43,801 bases of DNA from a virus. The position numbers and the translations under genes are program-made. This document shows, in pieces, positions 14,248-22,196 of the stretch. A model generated the notes under the pieces. That model worked only from the letters and a program-made list of their open reading frames with translations. It had not been told where the DNA came from and did no database searches. Position 1 is the first letter of the stretch, and every line of letters starts with the position of its first letter. The stretch spans positions 412 to 44,212 of the IMG/VR virus record IMGVR_UViG_3300030106_005416; one strand, written 5' to 3'.

Positions 14248-14553
14248 ATGAGCAAAGAGGCGTTGAGGTCAAGAATTAAACGCATGCTAAAAAAGCATGG
14301 GCTTTCTGGCGTCAACAAACCAAAGCGCACACCTAGCCACCCCAAAAAATCACACATCGTTCTTGCCAAGCAGGGAGATAGAGTAAAGCTCATTCGCTAT
14401 GGACAGCAGGGGGCTAAGACTGCGGGTAAACCTAAGGCTGGAGAAAGCAGCCGCATGAAAAAGAAAAGAGCCAGTTTCAAGGCTAGACACAGGCGCAATA
14501 TTGCTAAAGGAAAGATGAGCGCAGCTTTCTGGGCTAACAAATCAAAGTGGTAA
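14248..14553 (+). CDS. Basic conserved phage protein (ARHRRNIAKGKMSAAFWANK end)
   Basis: The 101-aa protein starts MSKEALRSRIKRMLKKHG and ends with KASFKARHRRNIAKGKMSAAFWANK-type sequence. In detail the end reads RASFKARHRRN, then IAKGKMSAAFWANKSKW. I recall this FKARH-x-x-NI-x-KGK-x-SAA-[YF]-WA signature from small proteins of many phages (some databases label it a domain of unknown function), but no role is established to my knowledge. The middle holds HIVLAKQGDRVKLIRYGQQG, a short beta-like element. It heads a block of four Lys-rich proteins, each coupled to the next. Virion incorporation is plausible, not shown. Confidence 0.8.
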   Translation: MSKEALRSRIKRMLKKHGLSGVNKPKRTPSHPKKSHIVLAKQGDRVKLIRYGQQGAKTAGKPKAGESSRMKKKRASFKARHRRNIAKGKMSAAFWANKSKW

Positions 14554-14747
14554 TGAAAACTGTAAAAGCAAAAAAGGGAGGGAAGTTTTCCATCACCAAC
14601 AAGACAATGTCTATTGATCCGCCAAAAGGCTTTCACTGGATGGAGGAGGGTGGTAGATATTACTTGATGAAGGGAGACTACGTGCCTCACCCTGGTGCCA
14701 TAAAAAAAGCAAAGTTTAAAATGGCTGACCACCCAAAGAAGAAGTGA
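14553..14747 (+). CDS. 64-aa Lys-rich protein
   Basis: The true start is ATG 14553, overlapping the upstream stop by one base (TAATG). The product has MKTVKAKKGGKFSITNKTMS, an aromatic middle (PKGFHWMEEGGRYYLMKGDY) and ends ADHPKKK. The YYLMKGDYVPHPGAIKKAKF segment suggests a small folded core with Lys-rich ends. The stop overlaps the next start as TGATG. The function is unknown and no family is recognised. Confidence 0.7.
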   Translation: MKTVKAKKGGKFSITNKTMSIDPPKGFHWMEEGGRYYLMKGDYVPHPGAIKKAKFKMADHPKKK

Positions 14748-15016
14748 TGGCAAAGAATCCAGCACAACAAGCCGCTATTGCCATTGCTATGAAGAAGGCT
14801 GGCAAGAAACCTAAGTCGGCTAAAAAAGGGATGAAGTTCAACCCTAAGTACACTCGCGGTAGTGCCAACGTGGGCAAGAGAAAAAAGCTTATGGCACAAA
14901 TTGCAGCCATATACAAAAAGTATAGAGGCACTAAAGCAAAAAGAACAAAAAAAGGATTCCCACCTGCCGTAGCAGCTAGGTTAAAAAGGCTTATGGCACA
15001 AAGAGATAAGATATGA
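14747..15016 (+). CDS. 89-aa Lys/Ala-rich protein
   Basis: ATG 14747 overlaps the preceding stop. The product begins MAKNPAQQAAIAIAMKKAGK, a short amphipathic helix. It then alternates Lys-rich linkers with LMAQIAAIYKKYRG (about 50-63) and a second LMAQRDKI end (82-89). A repeated LMAQ element flanks a PPAVAARLKR helix. It overlaps the next gene as ATGA. No function is recognised. The helix-linker-helix design and charge would suit DNA or membrane contact. Confidence 0.7.
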   Translation: MAKNPAQQAAIAIAMKKAGKKPKSAKKGMKFNPKYTRGSANVGKRKKLMAQIAAIYKKYRGTKAKRTKKGFPPAVAARLKRLMAQRDKI

Positions 15017-15249
15017 TAATTCTAAAAAAGGGCGGAAAGGTCAAAAAGAAGAAAAAGGGCGGTGGTATGGCAGGTTTGGATGCCGCACAAAAACAAGTTT
15101 ACCGCAGAGGCCTTGCCGCATACATGAGCTCAGGGAATAGGCCTAAAGTGTCTCAGCATGCTTGGGCTATGGCTCGTGTAAAGTCTGCTTTCGGAAGAAG
15201 AGAAGCAGCCAAGATACGTGCTGGTAAGGGCAAAAAGAAGAAGAAATAA
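15013..15249 (+). CDS. 78-aa Lys-rich protein with KKGGKVKKKKKGG motif
   Basis: Starts inside the upstream stop (ATGA at 15013-15016). The N-terminus is MIILKKGGKVKKKKKGGGMA. The centre is a helical segment (KQVYRRGLAAYMSSGNRPKV), and the C-terminus is AGKGKKKKK. The K-x-GG-K-x-K pattern is shared with proteins at 6886, 3110, 1235 and 32788. Function unknown. It ends the block of basic proteins, and the next unit has its own promoter. Confidence 0.72.
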   Translation: MIILKKGGKVKKKKKGGGMAGLDAAQKQVYRRGLAAYMSSGNRPKVSQHAWAMARVKSAFGRREAAKIRAGKGKKKKK

Positions 15250-15256
15250 TAATTAG

Positions 15257-15264
15257 TATATTTG
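15257..15264 (+). promoter_or_regulatory. TATATTTG -7 box for decoration-paralogue unit
   Basis: TATATTTGC lies 19 nt before ATG 15284, with an A-rich leader. No TTG -33 is seen. Confidence 0.55.
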
Positions 15265-15283
15265 CCAAAACAAAAACATTAAA

Positions 15284-15703
15284 ATGGCTACCACCAACGC
15301 AACACTGACTTTGTCTAGCTCTGACTTGACTAGCGATACTCTGTCATTGTCTTCTACCTCTACTCTTAGTGAGGCAGGAAACAACACTGGGTTGACTCAA
15401 ACAACAGGGCTTAGACGCCGCACTTTTTCTTCAGCTCTGACTAGTCAATCTAAAATTATTGACGCTGTAGAGTTTGCTGACGATGAAGCTCACAAGGTTT
15501 ACTTTAAGAACCTGTCTACAACTGCCTCTGAATTTGTTACCGTATTTATCGGAGCTACAGAAGTGGGTAGATTGTATGCAGGAGACTTTATGTTTATCCC
15601 CTGGTCTGCTGACACAACAGGAACTGCTGCTGACATAGACATCAAAACCTCTGCTTCAAACATGAGCATCGAGTACATGGTGTTTGTTCAAAACTTTGCA
15701 TAA
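15284..15703 (+). CDS. Small beta-rich structural protein (paralogue A)
   Basis: The 139-aa protein opens MATTNATLTLSSSDLTSDTL and has KVYFKNL (71-77), LYAGDFMFIPWSAD (97-110) and IEYMVF (129-134). The next protein has the same order: RAYLYIRNL, IGGGEFAFIPLSPD and IEYGVFG. The 3940 product shares it more weakly. The two adjacent genes are a tandem duplication. Such short, Thr/Ser-rich, beta proteins before the scaffold and capsid genes fit head decoration or minor head proteins, but that role is inferred. The stop overlaps the next ATG by one base. Confidence 0.72.
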   Translation: MATTNATLTLSSSDLTSDTLSLSSTSTLSEAGNNTGLTQTTGLRRRTFSSALTSQSKIIDAVEFADDEAHKVYFKNLSTTASEFVTVFIGATEVGRLYAGDFMFIPWSADTTGTAADIDIKTSASNMSIEYMVFVQNFA

Positions 15704-16122
15704 TGGCTAACGTAAGAGCCTCTCTTACTTTAAGCAGCACTAACGTGCTCAGCAGCCCGCTGAACTTGTCTGTTAACACAAGCATGTTGGCTGACTCTGG
15801 TAGTCTCATTCGTGCTAAAGTGAAGGGTGTGGCTGCTGACACAGACGATATGATCGTTTACAAAGAAAACGACAAAAATGAAAGAGCTTATCTGTATATC
15901 AGAAATCTCGAAACAACTTTAGAGGACTACATATACTTGCGTAACGAGACAGAGAGTGATACAGCTCTTTCAGCCAAGATTGGTGGTGGTGAATTTGCAT
16001 TCATCCCTTTGTCTCCAGATAAAAGCTACGCAGTTCACGCAACCAAAATAGACTCGTTTATTGAGTACGGGGTATTTGGTTTAGATAACTCATCTGTGAT
16101 CCTTGCAGGATCTGGCAGCTAA
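15703..16122 (+). CDS. Small beta-rich structural protein (paralogue B)
   Basis: The 139-aa tandem partner of the 15284 product, the same length, with SLTLSS (7-12), RAYLYIRNL (61-69), IGGGEFAFIPLSPD (93-106) and IEYGVFG (120-126). Outside these blocks the two have diverged strongly, so the duplication is old. The extended tail (SSVILAGSGS) is unique to this copy. The role is probably the same as for its partner. Confidence 0.72.
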   Translation: MANVRASLTLSSTNVLSSPLNLSVNTSMLADSGSLIRAKVKGVAADTDDMIVYKENDKNERAYLYIRNLETTLEDYIYLRNETESDTALSAKIGGGEFAFIPLSPDKSYAVHATKIDSFIEYGVFGLDNSSVILAGSGS

Positions 16123-16132
16123 TAAATAAGAT

Positions 16133-16837
16133 ATGGCTATTAAGATATACATACCGCCACAGTACGCAGGCAACCTTGTTGAACTAGACGAAAACCTTAC
16201 TGGTGTTGCTGATACGCTTATCTCTCCTCCTGGAGGAGCAAGGTGGCAGGCCGTTCATAATCTTCACACCGAGGCTGTAAATATTTTTGCTCCAGAAAAC
16301 GAGGTTCTTAGATTTATTGCTGAGGATGGGGATGCAAGAAGCGACGTTCATGCACCTGGAAATACTGGCAAACTTGATAACAATACCGCTTTGACAAACT
16401 TCAGTGGCACTGTCACTGCTGTCGATGCAGGTAGCACTACAGCATTTAATGGCGGTGGCTCTAATCAAAGTTCAATGACGGTAACTAGAAACGGCGGAGA
16501 CGTTACTAGTCAAATTACTAAGCCTGCTTTTGATGGCATTGATTGGGACGGAAGTGCATTAACAGACATTATTGTTACTGCTACGGAAGGCGCTGGTCTT
16601 GAGGAGGGTGATGTTATATCCTTTACTGTTACATCTAAGCCCGACATTACAATCACATTTACCGTTGGCGAAGATGACCTTCAGTTGGCCGCTGGAGTTT
16701 ATGCACTCAAGGCTACTACTAGAAAGCAAATACTGTCCCTTGCTGCTGGAGAAAGCGCGTATATCAATGTATCTAAAATTGAAATACAGGCTGCTGACGG
16801 TGGTGATGACGGGAAAGTTATAGCGTTCTTTGGATAA
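16133..16837 (+). CDS. Beta-rich structural protein, possibly distant third member of the family
   Basis: The 234-aa protein starts 10 bases after paralogue B. The start (MAIKIYIPPQYAGNLVELDE) and GGARWQAVHNLHTEAVNIFA (34-53) resemble the first half of the small paralogues. ILSLAAGESAYINVSKIEI (about 201-219) matches their AGE-x-x-x-I block. The middle holds an Ig-like insertion (NFSGTVTAVDAGSTTAFNGG and TDIIVTATEGAGLEEGDVIS). I read it as a larger, decorated relative, with low confidence in that kinship. Structural role likely from context. Confidence 0.6.
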   Translation: MAIKIYIPPQYAGNLVELDENLTGVADTLISPPGGARWQAVHNLHTEAVNIFAPENEVLRFIAEDGDARSDVHAPGNTGKLDNNTALTNFSGTVTAVDAGSTTAFNGGGSNQSSMTVTRNGGDVTSQITKPAFDGIDWDGSALTDIIVTATEGAGLEEGDVISFTVTSKPDITITFTVGEDDLQLAAGVYALKATTRKQILSLAAGESAYINVSKIEIQAADGGDDGKVIAFFG

Positions 16838-16855
16838 TAAAATAATTTAATATAA

Positions 16856-17935
16856 ATGGAAAACCAACCATCTGAAGCCCAAGGCTTCCAGGTCTTCGAC
16901 AACGTCGAGGACCTTTCTGCGTCTATGGCTACCGAACAGGAGCCCCAAGTCGAAACAACTGAGCCAGTTGCTGAACCCGTAGCGGAGCCAGCACCAGAGC
17001 CAGCTGTAGAATCGCAACCCGAAGAGTCTGCATACGTAGACCCTGAGGCTGCGCCAACAGAAGAAACACAAGAGTACACGGACTCTGATTACGAAGAGGC
17101 TGTCCTTTCATACATGAGCGAGAGGCTCGGTAGACAGTTTGATTCGTTTGATGATTTCAGTGCTCCACAACAAAATGCTCTTGACGAGCGCATTGAAGCT
17201 ATTGCTCGCTTCGTAGAAGAGACGGGCAGAACTCCAGAAGATTGGTTTGCGTACCAGTCGCTCAACCCATCCGAGATGGATGATATGACGGCTATTAGAG
17301 TTAGCATGGCTAGCCAGTACTCAGGCCTTTCTGCAGAGGAGCTCAATACACTTGTTCAAAGCAAATACAAAGTGGACCCAGACCTCAACAGTGAGGAGGA
17401 AGTTCGCTTGGCTCAGATTCAACTCAAGGTTGATGCTCAAGCAGCCAGAGAAAAGATTGAAGAACTTCGATCTAATTATCAGGCTCCTTCTGTGCAATCG
17501 AATGATGTTGAGTCTATCGTAGACGACGCATGGATATCAAAGATGTCTAGTGAAGTTGATCAGATGACTGGGTTGGAGTTCGACCTGGGCGGTGAGAAGA
17601 CTTTTACTTTCGGCCTTGATGATTCATACAAGTCACAACTCAAACAAAAGAATGCTCGTCTTGACGAGTACTTCGACCCCTACGTCAGTGAAGACGGAAA
17701 CTGGGATTACGACAAGCTGTCTGCTCACAGGGCTGTCGTTGACAACATCGACGCTATTGTAGCCTCTGCATACAAGCAGGGGTTGGGCGACGGTCAGCGC
17801 ACTCTTGTAGATAAGGCTGCTAACGTACAGTCTCAAACGCCTACAGAGACGGGGGCACCACAATCAAATCCTCTTACTGATCAGCTAAAACAAATTATCA
17901 GCGGTCAGGGGGGTAAAATGACTTTTAAAATCTAA
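16856..17935 (+). CDS. Scaffolding protein
   Basis: The 359-aa acidic protein lies directly upstream of the major capsid gene, the usual place of a scaffold. Its N-terminal 80 residues are disordered and Pro/Glu/Ala-rich (TTEPVAEPVAEPAPEPAVES). The middle is helical and charged (SDYEEAVLSYMSERLGRQFD, and LNTLVQSKYKVDPDLNSEEE). The C-terminus is a short basic tail (GGKMTFKI) that could contact the capsid protein. Scaffolds of this kind template the procapsid and leave it. I see no protease active site in it. Confidence 0.75.
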   Translation: MENQPSEAQGFQVFDNVEDLSASMATEQEPQVETTEPVAEPVAEPAPEPAVESQPEESAYVDPEAAPTEETQEYTDSDYEEAVLSYMSERLGRQFDSFDDFSAPQQNALDERIEAIARFVEETGRTPEDWFAYQSLNPSEMDDMTAIRVSMASQYSGLSAEELNTLVQSKYKVDPDLNSEEEVRLAQIQLKVDAQAAREKIEELRSNYQAPSVQSNDVESIVDDAWISKMSSEVDQMTGLEFDLGGEKTFTFGLDDSYKSQLKQKNARLDEYFDPYVSEDGNWDYDKLSAHRAVVDNIDAIVASAYKQGLGDGQRTLVDKAANVQSQTPTETGAPQSNPLTDQLKQIISGQGGKMTFKI

Positions 17936-17948
17936 AAACTAAGAAATT

Positions 17949-19448
17949 ATGGCAACAGCCGCACAACCCTTAACTGGTATAGATGTAGCTGGATTCAATA
18001 TCCAAACATCACCAGACAAATACACTGCTATTGGCGACCTTTTGAATGCCGCAGCAGCATCGTCTAATGAACTCGGAAAGCCCGATGTTAGTGAGCTTTT
18101 GGTCGAAGCATACGGAGACCAAGGTATCACAGGATTCCTTCAACTTACTGGAGCTGTCACTTCTGCTGGAACTTCAGACCAGGTTGAATTTTACGAAGCT
18201 GGTAGACGTCACAAGACGTTTGCATACTCGAGCGGCATCGCCCTCGACTCAAACGCCGCCACAGGTGCTGGTCTTAACTTGCCTGGTACAGCGTTGACTC
18301 ACACTACAGCAGCTGGCGATATCTCTACTCCTACTGGATCAGTTCTTGAGAAGGGCGACGTCGTGATGGACTCTGTCACTGGTGTGCGTTTGATCGTAAA
18401 CGACTCTGGCGTTTCTGAAGCAGATGATTACAGCCTTGTGAGACTCGACGGAGCTACTTGCTCTGGCACAAATGAGGTTGACACTTCTAATGGTGGTACG
18501 TTCATCCACTTGGGCAACATGTACGCTCAGGGTAGCGATCAGCCTACCAACTTCTCTAATCCAGAGGTTGTCAGAAGAATCAATTCTTACGCTATCGTCA
18601 AGGACCGCTTCCAGGTTAATGGCTCTCAGGCCACTAATGTTGGTTACGTAAACATCGGCAACGGTGATTACAGATGGTTCATGTACGGTGAGCAAGAAGC
18701 TCGTAAGCGCTTCATGGACAAGAGAGAAATGATCCTCTTGTTCGGTGAGAAGTTTGATGGAGGGGGCGTCACCATGGACCTCGGAGGTTCTTTTGATACT
18801 GCCGCAGCAGATGGCGACGGTCAAATCGCTGGTTCTGAAGGTTACATCACAGCTCTCGAAGCTAGAGGTATCAACGTAAGCAATGCTAACGCTAACCCTC
18901 TCGATTCTTTCGCAGAGATTGATGACATCATCTTGGAGTTGGACAAGCAAGGTGCTCCTGCTGAGTACGCTATGTACTTGAACAGAAAGCAAGACTTGGC
19001 TATCGACGATATGTTGGCTGGAGGTGTTGCAACTTCAACTACTGCTGGTCTCCCAGGTCAGTTCGGTGCATTCCAGAACTCACCAGACATGGCTGTTAGA
19101 TTGGGCTTTAAGAGCTTTACTCGCGGTGGATACACCTTCCACAAGCACGATTTCAAGCTGTTGAACGATCCTACTTTGTTGGGTGCTACTAATAAGTTCC
19201 AGGGTGTTATGGTTCCTTTGACTACTGTTGCGGATGCCCGCACTGGCATCAAGGCTCCAGCTCTGGAAATGAAGTACAAGGCTTCCAATGGCTACAGCAG
19301 AGAGATGGAGCACTGGGTGACTGGTGGTGGTGTGATGGGTCACACAAACAACGGAGATACTGGTAAGGACGTGGCTACGTTCCACTACCGCTCTGAGGTT
19401 TGCTTGTTGACTCGCGCTGCTAACCAGCACGTTTTGATCAAGGGATAA
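17949..19448 (+). CDS. Major capsid protein
   Basis: The 499-aa protein follows the scaffold and uses abundant C-ending codons, consistent with high expression. It has the mixed alpha/beta sequence typical of an HK97-fold capsid, with a helical centre (YGEQEARKRFMDKREMILLF) and a beta-rich C-terminal half ending EVCLLTRAANQHVLIKG. The first 30 residues are Ala-rich. No prohead-protease gene is recognised in the window, so maturation cleavage cannot be predicted. A stable 10-bp hairpin lies just after its stop (19463-19487). The protein would need folding by GroEL, which fits the phage-encoded co-chaperonin. Confidence 0.85.
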   Translation: MATAAQPLTGIDVAGFNIQTSPDKYTAIGDLLNAAAASSNELGKPDVSELLVEAYGDQGITGFLQLTGAVTSAGTSDQVEFYEAGRRHKTFAYSSGIALDSNAATGAGLNLPGTALTHTTAAGDISTPTGSVLEKGDVVMDSVTGVRLIVNDSGVSEADDYSLVRLDGATCSGTNEVDTSNGGTFIHLGNMYAQGSDQPTNFSNPEVVRRINSYAIVKDRFQVNGSQATNVGYVNIGNGDYRWFMYGEQEARKRFMDKREMILLFGEKFDGGGVTMDLGGSFDTAAADGDGQIAGSEGYITALEARGINVSNANANPLDSFAEIDDIILELDKQGAPAEYAMYLNRKQDLAIDDMLAGGVATSTTAGLPGQFGAFQNSPDMAVRLGFKSFTRGGYTFHKHDFKLLNDPTLLGATNKFQGVMVPLTTVADARTGIKAPALEMKYKASNGYSREMEHWVTGGGVMGHTNNGDTGKDVATFHYRSEVCLLTRAANQHVLIKG

Positions 19449-19462
19449 TTAACCTGAAGTAA

Positions 19463-19487
19463 GAGAGGAGGCAATGGGCCTCCTCTC
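19463..19487 (+). terminator. Ten-bp GC-rich hairpin after the major capsid gene
   Basis: GAGAGGAGGC (19463-19472) pairs perfectly with GCCTCCTCTC (19478-19487) over a 5-nt loop. No T-run follows (AAGCTTC), so it may stabilise the 3' end of the capsid mRNA or act as a partial terminator rather than a full stop. Confidence 0.6.
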
Positions 19488-19509
19488 AAGCTTCACAATA
19501 CTTTTAACT

Positions 19510-20007
19510 ATGGCTACATTTAAGCACCTCAATGGAGGTAACGTACAGTCAAAGAGAGTTATTGTTTCTAACGGTTACACAAATGGCACCACCGTAACCA
19601 CCACAATACAGCAACCAGCTAACAGCCAGATTGTAGGCGGTCACTACAGACAGCTTCAAAAGGCCACTGTTGCAAGTGGTGGTTCAGTTGGTATTGATGT
19701 TGGGATTGAAGGTTCTCTTACTTCGATTTTTTCTGATGCTGACAATGACGCTATTGCTGAAGGTGTGTCTGGCGCTACAGCTATTCCTGTGGGATTTTTT
19801 CTGAATTTTGCCACTGGCACTGGCATGACTGCTAGTCAGTTTAGCGTTGGAGACGCAGCTTCGCCTGCTGTATCAGACGGTTTTACTTCTGTTGATCGTG
19901 AGGTTTTGGTTACTGTTACGTGCAGCGCACATGATGTGACTGCAGAGACTGGTGAGACAGCAGATTACGAAGTCCAGCTGGACTTTAAAATGCTTGGAAC
20001 AGAGTGA
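19510..20007 (+). CDS. Beta-rich head protein after capsid (decoration-like)
   Basis: The ATG at 19510 (MATFKHLNGGNVQSKRVIVS) is preferred over an in-frame ATG inside the hairpin 36 bases upstream. The 165-aa product is Gly/Thr/Val-rich and beta-like, with no membrane segment or motif I know. It ends YEVQLDFKMLGTE. It lies just after the capsid gene and before a UUCG terminator. Decoration, vertex or head-completion roles are all possible. Confidence 0.6.
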   Translation: MATFKHLNGGNVQSKRVIVSNGYTNGTTVTTTIQQPANSQIVGGHYRQLQKATVASGGSVGIDVGIEGSLTSIFSDADNDAIAEGVSGATAIPVGFFLNFATGTGMTASQFSVGDAASPAVSDGFTSVDREVLVTVTCSAHDVTAETGETADYEVQLDFKMLGTE

Positions 20008-20011
20008 TAAG

Positions 20012-20036
20012 AAAAGAGGGCTTCGGCCCTACTTTT
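20012..20036 (+). terminator. UUCG-loop rho-independent terminator
   Basis: AGGGC-TTCG-GCCCT (20017-20030) is flanked by AAAAG (20012-20016) and CTTTT (20032-20036). The canonical C(UUCG)G tetraloop adds stability. Confidence 0.8.
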
Positions 20037-20074
20037 CATTTTGTATGATTTGTTTTACTACATAAACTAAAAAA

Positions 20075-20872
20075 ATGGCTGCTAAATTTTTATACTTTGC
20101 CAATAGCGCTACTAGCGCAATGACCTTCCCTGTGGACAATCTATTGGCTATTGATCAACTAGACAACGCAAGCGTTGTTATGACTTTCGAGCATGCTCTC
20201 GGAACCGCTGGCTCTAACACCAAGGTTGATATGACTGTTAATCCTGGGACAGGAAAGACTGTTATGCAATCTATCTCTGAAGCTATTGCTTTCAGTAAGG
20301 ATCAGTTTGTTGTAATTGCTGATTCCGTAAACAACAACTTTATCAACTCTAACATTACAGCCGTATCTGTAGACGACTCTGGCGCTACTAATAATGGCTT
20401 GACTGCTGGGGCAGGGATTACTAGTGGTACTGATACGGTGTATCACAGCTGGGTTGAAAAGAATGGAAACATTATAAAAACAAGCATTTATATTGACCTA
20501 GATGGACTCGGATCTAGTGCTACAGCTGACGATATTGTTGGTGTTGGAACTGATCCAGCTCACATTGGTCAAATTACTGCTGCTCAAAATGGTACAATCT
20601 TTGCTGGTCAAATAACCACACTTGAGACTCCTACAACAAACCTCACAGACATTGACCTAGCTTCATCTGCTACTGGAACTTTAGCATTTGATGATGCCGT
20701 CACGTCGCCTACCGTTTTGGTCAACACAGGGGGTGTTTCTGCAAATACAATCGACGCACTGACTGCATTCCCTGCAGCCAACGATTTTCTTTATATCACA
20801 TCAGCTACTACGACTGCCGTAACGGAAGCTGCTGCTGGAAGGCTTTTGATTGAGCTTTTTGGAACAGAGTAA
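20075..20872 (+). CDS. Beta-rich head or tail protein, 265 aa
   Basis: The 265-aa product starts MAAKFLYFANSATSAMTFPV after an AT-rich leader (CATAAACTAAAAAA). The sequence is Thr/Ala/Asp-rich with many short beta runs and no recognised motif. It ends LLIELFGTE, close to the end of the 19510 product (DFKMLGTE), which may mark a shared C-terminal strand. It has no promoter box that I can see but is isolated by terminators on both sides. Such proteins after the capsid gene are usually decoration or head-tail components; this is inferred. Confidence 0.6.
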   Translation: MAAKFLYFANSATSAMTFPVDNLLAIDQLDNASVVMTFEHALGTAGSNTKVDMTVNPGTGKTVMQSISEAIAFSKDQFVVIADSVNNNFINSNITAVSVDDSGATNNGLTAGAGITSGTDTVYHSWVEKNGNIIKTSIYIDLDGLGSSATADDIVGVGTDPAHIGQITAAQNGTIFAGQITTLETPTTNLTDIDLASSATGTLAFDDAVTSPTVLVNTGGVSANTIDALTAFPAANDFLYITSATTTAVTEAAAGRLLIELFGTE

Positions 20873-20890
20873 TATATACTTACTGAAAAG

Positions 20891-20920
20891 AAAGGCTCCT
20901 TCGGGGGCCTTTTTCTTTTT
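20891..20920 (+). terminator. UUCG-loop rho-independent terminator
   Basis: AAAGGCTCC (20891-20899) pairs with GGGGCCTTT (20904-20912) around a TTCG loop, with one U-G pair. A T-rich run follows to 20920. A promoter box follows two bases later. Confidence 0.85.
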
Positions 20921-20922
20921 AC

Positions 20923-20930
20923 TATATTTG
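20923..20930 (+). promoter_or_regulatory. TATATTTG -7 box after terminator
   Basis: TATATTTGC lies 16 nt before ATG 20947, directly behind the terminator, so terminator and promoter form a boundary between transcription units. Confidence 0.6.
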
Positions 20931-20946
20931 CGGTATCTTTAATGCA

Positions 20947-22185
20947 ATGAAAAAATTCTTCTTGTTTAGGAAAGAGGAAGACTCTATTTCCAGCGGATCT
21001 ACTACGTCTAACACTGGTGTAGGTATCTCTACGATATCTATACCTGCTGATAACGTATCCTATATGACAACAAAGAAGGGTGGGTTGATAATTACATTCA
21101 ACCATTCATCTGCATTTGAAGACACCTTTTTAAAAGAAGGTCAGTCTCTTCCTAAGACCACCATAGAGATAGGCTGTGTAGAGGGGGAGGAGGCATCTCT
21201 TATGGAGGAGATATTGAACTTCATATCAAATGTTGGGGGCAAAAATGTCATGAGGTTCGACTCTGTTGGCAAGAACTCTACCTTTGGAAGGTTTGGTGAA
21301 AACAAAGAGGACATAAAGCCTATTGTGCCCACCCTGGCTGTTGATACTATTTCGGGTCAGATTAGTGACGGGGATGCCCAGGATGAGTTTATAAACAAGA
21401 TTGCTGGCATAAACTTTTACGGGAACTTGCCAGATATAGATTATAACCATGAAGGCATCTCTGGGTTTGCTAACGGAGCCACGGTAACTGCGTGGACAAA
21501 TGCGGGTATTCTTGGTTCTGCATACAACATTTCTCCAGGTGGAGGAACCACCCCCTCTGCCGTTACTGCAGCTAATCAAACTAACTTTTCGCAGTCTGCA
21601 GTCGCCATCAATTTAGATGAGTATTTTGAAGTTCCATCATACACGGTTCAAGGCGATTACACCATATATGTGGTTTTGGGGAGAGATGGAATTCCACCTG
21701 GAGGTGGATTTTTGTACGGAGATGCTGACGGGGAGACCGCTGGATTTATAGGAGATATACCAGAAACTGGGGTAATTGGAAAGGCCTTGTTGTCTAACAA
21801 TAAATTTTCAGTTAGACACGATAAACAATTAGGAGATATGGCATCTGTGTCTGTTGATCGCATATTTGAGAGCGGGGCAACGGACGCCGAAGATGATTTC
21901 ATACCTTGTTATTCTTTTGTGATAAGAAGAGATGTTAACTCTAATATGATATTTCATACTAGAGACGGAGAGATGGCTGCTTCTATAGAATCTTCTACAG
22001 GGTCTATAAGTGATTCTAGTGTTACAACTGGAAATCTTCTGATAGAAAGGCTCGGAACAACCAACGAGTTGGCCGTTAATGTTCACAAAGGACAAGTTGC
22101 AAGATTTGGAATAATAAGCAAAGACATTGGTGCAGCTGAGGCATCTCAGCTGGCTATTGATCTATTTAATTTTTATAAACTTTAA
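20947..22185 (+). CDS. Structural protein with lectin-like (LamG/concanavalin-type) domain
   Basis: The 412-aa protein has an N-terminal part (1-130) of mixed alpha/beta, and a C-terminal half that reads as a lectin-like jelly roll. Key strands are YFEVPSYTVQGDYTIYVVLG, DMASVSVDRIFESGATDAED, LLIERLGTTNELAVNVHKGQ and VARFGIISKD. This is the order of the LamG/concanavalin family. The domain would bind host glycans or capsule. The protein is not linked to the fibres at 12505, so it may be a second, head-located adhesin. The lectin call rests on pattern only. Confidence 0.55.
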   Translation: MKKFFLFRKEEDSISSGSTTSNTGVGISTISIPADNVSYMTTKKGGLIITFNHSSAFEDTFLKEGQSLPKTTIEIGCVEGEEASLMEEILNFISNVGGKNVMRFDSVGKNSTFGRFGENKEDIKPIVPTLAVDTISGQISDGDAQDEFINKIAGINFYGNLPDIDYNHEGISGFANGATVTAWTNAGILGSAYNISPGGGTTPSAVTAANQTNFSQSAVAINLDEYFEVPSYTVQGDYTIYVVLGRDGIPPGGGFLYGDADGETAGFIGDIPETGVIGKALLSNNKFSVRHDKQLGDMASVSVDRIFESGATDAEDDFIPCYSFVIRRDVNSNMIFHTRDGEMAASIESSTGSISDSSVTTGNLLIERLGTTNELAVNVHKGQVARFGIISKDIGAAEASQLAIDLFNFYKL

Positions 22186-22196
22186 TTCATTTTACC

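Noticed and set aside
18339-18992. Leftward 217-aa open frame inside the capsid gene
   Set aside because: It lies fully inside the major capsid gene, with no promoter or conserved motif. High third-position G/C in that gene makes long antisense frames likely.
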